NCBI GenBank assembly: GCA_003499925.1
Contig: DNRQ01000021.1
Location: 58,783 to 71,436, forward strand
DNA: 12,654 nt
Direction of reading: 5' to 3'
Source of the DNA: Geobacter sp.
Lineage (GTDB): Bacteria > Desulfobacterota > Desulfuromonadia > Geobacterales > Geobacteraceae
Shown here one piece after another: positions 6,865 through 12,654 of this stretch (its first letter is position 1; every line of letters starts with the position of its first letter). A program made the position numbers and the translations under genes. The notes beneath the pieces are model-generated. The model was not told the DNA's origin. It saw nothing but the letters and a program-made list of their open reading frames with translations, and searched no databases.

Positions 6865-6893
6865 TATATACCTTAGAAGTCATATTTGGGCAA
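6865..6893 (-). promoter_or_regulatory. Promoter of the toxin-stub/antitoxin unit
   Basis: On the minus strand TTGCCC (6893-6888) and TATATA (6870-6865) are separated by exactly 17 bp, a good sigma-70-type promoter. The -10 box ends 5 bp before the stub's ATG, so transcription should begin near that ATG and give a leaderless or nearly leaderless message. Confidence 0.6.
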
Positions 6894-6897
6894 ATAT
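6882..6897. promoter_or_regulatory. Probable antitoxin operator palindrome
   Basis: Perfect palindrome ATATTTG-GG-CAAATAT (7-bp arms, 2-bp centre) covering the -35 box of the promoter above. Its position and symmetry fit autorepression by the XRE antitoxin encoded downstream. Confidence 0.6.
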
Positions 6898-6944
6898 TTT
6901 TTGGTTGGAGAGGAGAACACCCGACACCCCTGAAATCCAGTGCT

Positions 6945-7088
6945 GTATCGCACAAGTTCCATAAAATATGGATCTTCTTCAACCACGATGCTTTTATAGC
7001 TGTTCTGAAACAGGTGCCCCGACCTTTTGTGGCGCTTGTTGAAATTCACAGCGTACCCGGTCGTCAATCGTTGCCTTACAGTTGACAG
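6945..7088 (-). pseudogene. RAYT (REP-associated tyrosine transposase) internal fragment
   Basis: The minus-strand frame reads LTTGYAVNFNKRHKRSGHLF then QNSYKSIVVEEDPYFMELVRY. This is highly characteristic of the central-to-late part of RAYT/Y1 transposases, with the signature K-H/R-RSGHLFQNRYKS followed by ELVRYIHLNPLRA. Recognisable homology begins at about LST (7088) and stops abruptly after LVRY (6945), where IHLNPLRA is expected; the frame continues with unrelated residues to 6873. Both ends of the gene are missing, including the HUH motif, so it is non-functional. Its truncated 3' end lies directly upstream of the antitoxin promoter, so the two were brought together by rearrangement. 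RAYTs mobilise REP/REPIN elements. Confidence 0.82.
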
Positions 7089-7212
7089 ATGCGTTTGCGC
7101 TGGGTTTCTTCGCGCTGGGTGGGGGCATTAAGGGGAAGGGCGGGGTGGGGATGGCGTGACGCGTGCCGTCAGGTTGCGCCGCGCATGCACGATGCATGAT
7201 TTCCTGCCTTGC

Positions 7213-7240
7213 TTGAATCTCTTCCCTTAGTGAGTATAGT
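7213..7240 (+). promoter_or_regulatory. Candidate promoter of the RCC1-repeat gene
   Basis: TTGAAT (7213-7218) and TATAGT (7235-7240) with a 16-bp spacer, 66 bp before the start codon. A reasonable sigma-70-like match and the best in the region; not otherwise supported. Confidence 0.45.
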
Positions 7241-7306
7241 TGGAAAAGTTTAACCTGCGGTGCGCCAAATCGGTTCACCCTGCTTACCAGTCAAACGGAG
7301 GAAGAT

Positions 7307-10033
7307 ATGAAAGAGTCCGATCGCGCGACCTTTTCTGAGGTGAAGGGTGCTGGGAACGGCTGGCATGCGACCGCAATGAAGCGGATCAAGGGATGGGGTT
7401 CGCTGGTTCTGTCCGCCCTGCTCCTGATAGCATTAGCGACACCTGCCCTGGCTGCTCCCTGTAAACTGGCCGCGGGTGCTTTCCATGGCGTGGCGCTGCA
7501 CAACGACGGGACTGTATGGACCTGGGGCTATAACCGATGGGGTCAATTGGGCAACGGTACCACGAACAGCAGCGCGACCCCCGCCCGGGTACCGGGTCTG
7601 ACGGGGGTGATCTCGGTTAAGGCAGGAGAGAGCTTCACTGTCGCTTTGAAAGGCGACGGGACCGTCTGGACCTGGGGGGAAAATGTCGCGGGTCAGTTGG
7701 GTAACGGCACCGATGTCGGAAGCGCTACCCCGGCGCAGGTGTCGGGGCTGACGGGGGTGGTCTCCATAGGCGCGGGGTTGATGCATACTATGGCGGTGAA
7801 AAGCGATGGAACTGTCTGGACCTGGGGGAGCAACGGCCAAGGCCAGCTCGGTAACGGCACCACAGGCCAGGCCACCCTTCCTGTTCAGGTCTCCGGTCTG
7901 ACGGGGGTAACCGACGTTTCGGGCGGGCGGGATCACACGGTGGCATTGAAAAATGACGGCAGCGTATGGTGCTGGGGGGGGAATACCCGCGGGCAACTCG
8001 GTATCGACACCATTACCCGCAGAAAGACCCCGGTAATGGTGTCGGGCCTTTCCGGAGTAACCGCGGTTGCCGCGGCGGAAAACCAGACCATGGCGCTCAA
8101 AAATGACGGCAGCGTCTGGGCTTGGGGGGCCAATGACGTCGGCCAGTTGGGTAACGGAACCCGGACCGATTGGACGACCCCCGTCCCGGCGGTCGGGCTT
8201 CCCGGCCCGGTTGCCGCCCTCGAACCGGCTATGTACCATACCGTTGCCCTGATGGAGGACGGGACTGTCTGGTTCTGGGGGTACAAAGTGCTGGTGAACG
8301 GCTATCCTGATCAGGATAACGTCGCGCCGGAGCGGGCAGCTGCTGTTTCCGGAATAACCGCCGTCGCTTCGGGCAATGGTTTCATCCTGGCACTGGCAAA
8401 GGACGGCTCTATCGCTGCCTGGGGCGAAAACGGGGACGGGGAACTCGGGAGCGGTGCTCCAAGCTACCGACTGGTGGCTGCGCAAGTGCCGGGACTCGAC
8501 ATGGTTTCCGCAGTCTCGACCTCCAGTTTCCACACGCTGGCCCTGAACAACGACGGCACGGTGTGGGGCTGGGGCGCCAACTCCTATGGCATGTTGGGTA
8601 ACGGCAGCACGATTCACAGCATTGCCCCGGTGCAGGCGGTGGGGCTATCCGGAATGGCCCGGGTTTCAGCGGGGGGCGCCTTCAGCCTGGCGCTCAAGGG
8701 AAACGGCACGGTCTGGTCCTGGGGGAACAATAACTATGGGCAGTTGGGAAACGGCAGCAGCACCGGCAGTACGACTCCCCTGCAGGTTCCGGGGTTAAGC
8801 GGTATGACCGCCGTTGCGGCCGGCAGCGACTTCGCCTTGGCGGTCAGAAACGACGGGACGGTCTGGGCCTGGGGCAACAACGATGATGGCGAACTGGGGC
8901 GCACGGATGTCGCCCAAAGCGCTACGCCACTGCAGCTACCCGGGCTTTCCGGGGTGGTTGCCGTCTCGGCAGGGAATCACCATGGCATGGCGCTGAAAAA
9001 TGACGGAACCGTCTGGGTCTGGGGGGCTCATTTCTACGGCGACACCTCCAGCAGGAGCCTGGTGCAGGTAGCGGAGTTCGGCATCGCGACCCGCATCGCT
9101 GCGGGCGCCATTCACAGCCTGGTGTTGGATAGCGTAGGCGTGGAGGGATGGGGCAGCAACGGCTCCGGAGAACTCGGTGACGGGACCACGACCGAGAGGG
9201 TGGCTCCGGTGAAGGTAGGGGCTCTTTGGGGAACGGTGACGGATATCGCGGCGGGTTCTCATTTCAGCTTGGCCTTGAAGGACGACGGCACGGTCTGGTC
9301 CTGGGGGAATAATGACCACGGCCAGCTGGGGATCGGCAGCACCACCTCCAGCGCCTACCCGTGGCAGGCACTGCAACTCTCCAGCGTGATCGACGTCGGA
9401 GCCGGAGCATATCACGCCGTGGCCGTGAAGACGGACGGGACGGTCTGGGCATGGGGGGATAACAGCTCCGGGCAGCTGGGGACCAACCCGGGGTGGCTGC
9501 CGGTACCGACGCTGGTCAATCTGGGTCCGCAGGTAGCCACACTCACCGTCACCATTACCGGCAACGGCATCGGTTCGGTGCACAGCGACCCCCCCGGGAT
9601 CGCCTGCGTCAGTTCGGCATGCAGCGCGGTCTTCCCCTACGGCACGGAGGTCACGCTCCAGGCGACCAGCGGCACCGGCACGGTCCTGGCCGGTTGGGGG
9701 GGGGCATGCACCGGCACGGGCGACTGCGTCCTCGCCATGACCTCCGACAGGGGGGTGTCGGCGGCCTTTACCGTGGCATACCCGGTACGGATCGGCAGCA
9801 TCGGGTATAACTCACTGGCGGCAGCCTACCTCGCGGCAACCAATGGCGCGCTGATCATGACACGCGACGGCGACTTCCTGGAGAGCCTTACCGTGAACCG
9901 GAATGTCTCTGTCAAACTAAGCGGGGGGTACTATACCGACTTCAGCGGTAGGAGCGGATTGCCCACCAGGTTGTTGGGGAGACTCATCATCCGCGCGGGG
10001 ACGCTGAGGGTGGAAAGAGTAAAGGTGAACTGA
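7307..10033 (+). CDS. Secreted RCC1-repeat double beta-propeller protein
   Basis: Predicted 908-residue exported protein. A signal peptide (MKRIKGWGSLVLSALLLIAL and on) ends in TPALA, with cleavage likely after residue 49. I count 14 RCC1-like repeats of about 50 residues (about 53-745), each with a core like NDGTVWTWGxNxxGQLGNG. Repeats 6 (TVWFWGYKVL), 11 (TVWVWGAHFY) and 12 are degenerate. RCC1 propellers have seven blades, so 14 repeats fit two tandem propellers. After them come an InlB-type repeat (about 752-825, with two possible disulphide pairs) and a C-terminal domain (about 826-908, SGGYYTDFSG) that I associate with Geobacter surface proteins. The ATG at 7307 has GGAGGAAG just upstream; Met24 would give a classic signal peptide but has no ribosome binding site. 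The function is unknown; a surface binding or scaffold role is plausible. There is no LPXTG, lipobox or membrane anchor. Confidence 0.88.
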   Translation: MKESDRATFSEVKGAGNGWHATAMKRIKGWGSLVLSALLLIALATPALAAPCKLAAGAFHGVALHNDGTVWTWGYNRWGQLGNGTTNSSATPARVPGLTGVISVKAGESFTVALKGDGTVWTWGENVAGQLGNGTDVGSATPAQVSGLTGVVSIGAGLMHTMAVKSDGTVWTWGSNGQGQLGNGTTGQATLPVQVSGLTGVTDVSGGRDHTVALKNDGSVWCWGGNTRGQLGIDTITRRKTPVMVSGLSGVTAVAAAENQTMALKNDGSVWAWGANDVGQLGNGTRTDWTTPVPAVGLPGPVAALEPAMYHTVALMEDGTVWFWGYKVLVNGYPDQDNVAPERAAAVSGITAVASGNGFILALAKDGSIAAWGENGDGELGSGAPSYRLVAAQVPGLDMVSAVSTSSFHTLALNNDGTVWGWGANSYGMLGNGSTIHSIAPVQAVGLSGMARVSAGGAFSLALKGNGTVWSWGNNNYGQLGNGSSTGSTTPLQVPGLSGMTAVAAGSDFALAVRNDGTVWAWGNNDDGELGRTDVAQSATPLQLPGLSGVVAVSAGNHHGMALKNDGTVWVWGAHFYGDTSSRSLVQVAEFGIATRIAAGAIHSLVLDSVGVEGWGSNGSGELGDGTTTERVAPVKVGALWGTVTDIAAGSHFSLALKDDGTVWSWGNNDHGQLGIGSTTSSAYPWQALQLSSVIDVGAGAYHAVAVKTDGTVWAWGDNSSGQLGTNPGWLPVPTLVNLGPQVATLTVTITGNGIGSVHSDPPGIACVSSACSAVFPYGTEVTLQATSGTGTVLAGWGGACTGTGDCVLAMTSDRGVSAAFTVAYPVRIGSIGYNSLAAAYLAATNGALIMTRDGDFLESLTVNRNVSVKLSGGYYTDFSGRSGLPTRLLGRLIIRAGTLRVERVKVN

Positions 10034-10100
10034 CAGCCGCCCACCATCGGGAAATCTGCCGGTCCCGGATTCGTTCAGTGGAGAGTACGGGCACAACGAA

Positions 10101-10140
10101 AAAGGGGTTAGCTGTTAAAGCTAACCCCTTTCTCTATTTT
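10101..10140 (+). terminator. Bidirectional rho-independent terminator
   Basis: A perfect 13-bp stem, AAAGGGGTTAGCT (10101-10113) with AGCTAACCCCTTT (10119-10131), and a 5-nt loop GTTAA. It is followed by TCTCTATTTT on the plus strand and by TTTTTCG on the minus strand. It sits about 70 bp after the RCC1 gene stop and between two convergent genes, so it can end both transcripts. Confidence 0.92.
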
Positions 10141-10168
10141 GGAGGCGGCGCCCCCGGGGGGGAAGGCA

Positions 10169-10242
10169 GACGTCCATGAAATTGTGCGTTTCCTTGGTCA
10201 TGGGCAGGAATAGAGGGGGAAACGCATGAAATCATGGACGTC
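10169..10242. repeat. Long imperfect inverted repeat between convergent genes
   Basis: The 25-nt arms 10169-10193 and 10218-10242 pair over 11 outer and 9 inner base pairs, interrupted by a 5-nt mismatch patch, around a 24-nt loop. Outer arms: GACGTCCATGA with TCATGGACGTC. Inner arms: TGCGTTTCC with GGAAACGCA. It lies 24 bp past the curA stop, without a U-tract, so it is not a standard terminator. It may stabilise the mRNA 3' end, be a protein-binding site, or be a small palindromic mobile element. Confidence 0.7.
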
Positions 10243-10266
10243 CCCCTAACCCCTCCGGTTTGAAAA

Positions 10267-11301
10267 TTAAACTTTTGCCACCCGGATGATCAGTTTGCCG
10301 AAGTTCTTTCCTCCCAGCAGGCCGATGAATGCCTCGGGTGCGTTTTCCAGGCCGTCGACTATGTCCTCTCTGTATTTGATTTTGCCATCCTTTACCCGGG
10401 GCATCATGTTCTCAAGGAACTCGGCGAAGCGGTGCCCGTAGTCTTCGTAGATGATGAAGCCCTGCATCTTGATACGCCGGGCAAGGAGTGTACTCATCAG
10501 GAGTGGCAGTCGGTCCGGCCCTTCCGGCAGAGTGGTGGCGTTGTAGTGGGCGATCAGTCCGCAGACCGGTACCCTGGCGGAGGTGTTGAGGAGCGGCAAG
10601 ACGGCGTCGAAAACGGCGCCGCCAACGCTTTCGAAGTACACGTCGACTCCTTTTGGGCAGGCCGCGGCCAGTTGCGGCGACAGTTCGGCACTGTGATGGT
10701 CGATGCAGGCATCAAACCCGAGTTCGTCGACGGCAAAGCGGCATTTCTTCGCGCCGCCGGCGATGCCGACCACCCGGCATCCGCTTTGCTTGGCGACCTG
10801 CCCGACCACCGAGCCTACGGCACCGGTTGCTGCTGCGACCACGACTGTTTCTCCCGCATTTGGTCGGCCGATATCCAGCAGCCCCATGTAAGCGGTGAAA
10901 CCGGGCATCCCTAGCACCCCCAGTGCGTAGGAAGGGTGTGTGAAGTCGGCGCCGAGTTCGATAAGACCGCTGCCATCCGAGAGTGCGTAATCCTGCCAGC
11001 CACAGTAACCTACCACCATGTCGCCGCTCTTGAAACCGGGATGGTTGGAAATTTCGACGCGAGACACGGTGCCTCCGACCATTACCTCTCCAATCGCCGT
11101 AGGTGCTGCATACGAGGGCCTGTCACTCATGCGCATCCGCATGTAAGGGTCCAGCGACAGGTAGATGGTGCGTAACAGTACTTGTCCGGCGGAGGGGACC
11201 GGTATCGGTACTTCTTCGAGACGGAAATTGTCCGGAGCAGGTGCCCCGACCGGACGCGACTTCAGCACGATTCTGCGGTTGCTATGCTTGCTTTGAGCCA
11301 T
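10267..11301 (-). CDS. curA: CurA-type NADPH-dependent oxidoreductase
   Basis: Predicted 344-residue cytosolic zinc-independent medium-chain dehydrogenase/reductase. It closely follows Escherichia coli CurA (YncB) over its whole length as I remember that protein: NRRIVLKSRPVGAPAPDNFR, VLLRTIYLSLDPYMRMRMSD, LGVLGMPGFTAYMGLLDIG, CGLIAHYNAT and FIGLLGGKNFGKLIIRVA. The NADPH-binding Rossmann motif is AAATGAVGSVVGQ (156-168), followed by VVGIAGGAKKC. CurA reduces the carbon-carbon double bonds of curcumin; relatives reduce other alpha,beta-unsaturated ketones and aldehydes, so detoxification of reactive enones is likely. The zinc-binding cysteines and histidines of alcohol dehydrogenases are absent, as expected. 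The ATG at 11301 has AAGGAGTG about 6 bases upstream. It is a single-gene unit; no clear promoter was found in the 107 bp before it. Confidence 0.9.
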   Translation of the reverse strand: MAQSKHSNRRIVLKSRPVGAPAPDNFRLEEVPIPVPSAGQVLLRTIYLSLDPYMRMRMSDRPSYAAPTAIGEVMVGGTVSRVEISNHPGFKSGDMVVGYCGWQDYALSDGSGLIELGADFTHPSYALGVLGMPGFTAYMGLLDIGRPNAGETVVVAAATGAVGSVVGQVAKQSGCRVVGIAGGAKKCRFAVDELGFDACIDHHSAELSPQLAAACPKGVDVYFESVGGAVFDAVLPLLNTSARVPVCGLIAHYNATTLPEGPDRLPLLMSTLLARRIKMQGFIIYEDYGHRFAEFLENMMPRVKDGKIKYREDIVDGLENAPEAFIGLLGGKNFGKLIIRVAKV

Positions 11302-11408
11302 TTTGTCACTCCTTGAACAGAATGAAATTGCCCAGACTCACTAGGCATAGCAATAGCTTATCACCCTTTCCCTTGCACCGCTCGTCTACCCTGGCTCTCA
11401 GGTTTGAT

Positions 11409-12631
11409 CTAATGGGGGGAGGGAACTCCCCCCCTCAAGGCCTTTGCCAGCGGCCTCCAGTGGACGATGTGAATCTGTCGGCAGGCCCTCGTGATGGAAA
11501 CGTAAAGCAGGTTCCGATCCAGCTCGGTCTGGCGGAAATCGCTCTCGCTCGGATCCCAGAGCACGACGTTGGTGAACTCCAGCCCTTTCACCTGGTGACT
11601 GTTGACGACGAGGACGCCGGGCTCGAAGGTGATTACCCCCTCGTCGTGCAGACCGGTCACCCCGGCAAGCGCCGCATGGATGAGCCTGATGTCCGCCTTC
11701 TTCTTGCAGATGACGGCGGTAAGCGCCTGCGGGGCGGCGCCGGAGAGTTCGCCAATGAGGCTCCGCAGTTTCCCGGAGGCTTCGGCAAAGTCGCGCACCT
11801 CGTGGAACTCAGCGACTCCGGGATGCGTCTTCGAGGTGTCGACCGGCTGGCCGCTCACCCGGGCGGCCAGTTCCATGATCTCGCGTGCCGAGCGGTAGGA
11901 GAGCGACAGCGTCTCCTTGTCCAGGCCGAGCGAATTGAGCGCCCCCTTGAAGTTGGCGAAACCTTCGGCATCGACGAAACTGAGGATCTTCTGCTTTTCG
12001 TCGGCGCAGACGGTGAGGCTGCGGCGCGCGGAACTGGCGGCGAGGATCGCCTCCAGTTCGAGCTGGCCGAAATCCTGCGCCTCGTCGACGACGATGTGAT
12101 CATAGAAGTTGAAGGCTCCGGGCACCGTCGCCTCCGGTGAGCGGCGCAACTGGCAGAGCCGTAGCAGGATGCTCACATCCGAAAAGGACATGATGCGGTT
12201 CCTGGTGTCGATCTTTCTCCCCACCTCGTTCACGAACGCCTCCCGCTCCCTTGTCACCGGGAAGAGCGCCTCGACAAGGTACGGCTGGGTATAAAATCTC
12301 CAGAGATCGACGACGGGATCCATCTTCCTGCTCTCAGCCACGTAGCGCGCCAGGAGTGCGGACAGGATGCTGTTCTTCTTCTGGGCGCCGAAGGGATCAT
12401 CGAAGGATGTCTTCACCGTCACACCGAGCGCGCTCAGGGCGGTCAGCGCCCAGGCGCTGAAGGTGTCGACGCGGGTGGCACCCAAAAGCTCGTTCGAGGT
12501 CCTCTTGACGTAGTCGCGCAGAGTCCTGTTGAACATCAGCACCAGGCAGCGCTCCTGGCGGAAGAGCTCCGGCTGATCGAACTGGAGATAGGAGAGCCGG
12601 TGCAGGGCGACGGTGGTCTTGCCGGTCCCAG
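11409..12631 (-). pseudogene. UvrD/HelD-like superfamily 1 helicase, 5' end interrupted
   Basis: C-terminal portion (about 407 codons) of an SF1 DNA helicase, beginning inside the P-loop: GTGKTTVALHRLSYL. Other motifs follow in order: Walker B VVDEAQD (about 12072-12092), motif III CADEKQKILSF, motif IV LSLSYRS, motif V HQVKGLEF, and motif VI LYVSITRA (about 11486-11510). The helicase core is compact, and the ALHR sequence after the P-loop is also seen in HelD-type proteins. In intact relatives the P-loop reads GxAGTGKT; here GTGKT is preceded by T, then Y, H, D, G, F. Family-like sequence therefore breaks at about 12631. The residues beyond resemble an insertion-sequence end, so the gene is probably disrupted, with its N-terminal part outside the window or lost. 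GTG at 12542 lies after the P-loop and cannot give an active product. If the break is wrong, it is simply a partial CDS. Confidence 0.7.
11414..11433. repeat. G/C-run hairpin at the helicase 3' end
   Basis: GGGGGGAG (11414-11421) pairs with CTCCCCCC (11426-11433) around GGAA, within the last codons of the helicase frame just before its TAG. There is no U-tract beyond it, so a terminator role is doubtful. Confidence 0.5.
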
Positions 12632-12654
12632 TATAGTGGTCCCCAAAACGAGGA
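12632..12654 (+). mobile_element. Possible insertion-sequence terminal inverted repeat at the window edge
   Basis: The last 23 bases start TATAGTGGTCCCCAAAACGA. They resemble the terminal repeats I know from IS3-type elements (TGTAGTGG/CCCCAAAA...GGACA). They begin exactly where the helicase P-loop coding sequence stops making sense. Only one end is visible, so the family and extent cannot be settled. Confidence 0.4.

Noticed and set aside
6994..7278. 94-codon minus-strand frame overlapping the RAYT remnant
   Set aside because: The RAYT signature lies in a different frame; this one shows no family resemblance.
7480..9480. Regularly spaced repeats suggesting a CRISPR array
   Set aside because: The repeats are in-frame, about 150 bp apart and encode RCC1 blades; there are no uniform spacers or cas genes.
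10432..10914. Plus-strand frame opposite curA
   Set aside because: The minus strand gives full-length CurA similarity with a ribosome binding site, so the plus frame is a shadow.
11103..12140. 345-codon plus-strand frame opposite the helicase
   Set aside because: All conserved SF1 helicase motifs lie on the minus strand in this interval, so this is a shadow frame.

Overview
The window looks like a chromosomal segment of a Geobacteraceae-type bacterium (Geobacter, Geomonas or Citrifermentans-like). This is inferred from the high G+C, a sigma-54-dependent response regulator with a Cache-HAMP histidine kinase, a secreted RCC1-repeat protein with a C-terminal domain I associate with Geobacter surface proteins, and C-rich palindromic repeats between genes. 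The assignment rests on recognition of protein families only; no database search was possible.

Layout, left to right. (1) 1-588 is noncoding and repeat-rich: a C-rich palindrome, a 19-bp element that recurs inverted at 3983-4001, and a REPIN-like pair of inverted palindromes at 428-484. (2) 589-3962 holds a two-gene, ATGA-overlapped two-component operon, an NtrC-type regulator followed by its probable membrane sensor kinase. (3) 3963-4283 is noncoding with more C-rich palindromes. (4) 4284-5601 on the minus strand encodes a 63-residue small protein and then a FIST-domain sensory protein, as a two-gene operon with good ribosome binding sites. (5) 5602-7100 is a graveyard of mobile and addiction elements: a 10-bp tandem repeat, an IS200/IS605-type left end with a truncated tnpA, an orphan HigA-like antitoxin preceded by what looks like a 14-codon stub of its deleted toxin, and a fragment of a REP-associated tyrosine transposase (RAYT). 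(6) 7307-10033 encodes a large secreted protein with 14 RCC1-like repeats, consistent with two seven-bladed propellers, then an InlB-type repeat and a C-terminal domain; a strong bidirectional terminator follows. (7) 10267-11301 on the minus strand encodes a CurA-type NADPH-dependent oxidoreductase. (8) 11409 to the right edge, minus strand, is a UvrD-like SF1 helicase whose reading frame loses helicase homology inside the P-loop at about 12631. The sequence beyond that resembles the end of an insertion sequence.

The intact genes form separate transcription units with no evident common pathway. What links the window is repeated small-scale genome remodelling: palindromic repeats, remnants of two kinds of Y1 transposase, a toxin-antitoxin locus that has probably lost its toxin, and a probable insertion break in the helicase. 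The most notable items are the disarmed toxin-antitoxin locus with an in-frame toxin-stub/antitoxin fusion, the REPIN-like element in the same window as a RAYT fragment, the double propeller protein, and the possible insertion junction at the right edge. I found no convincing wholly new multi-gene system.
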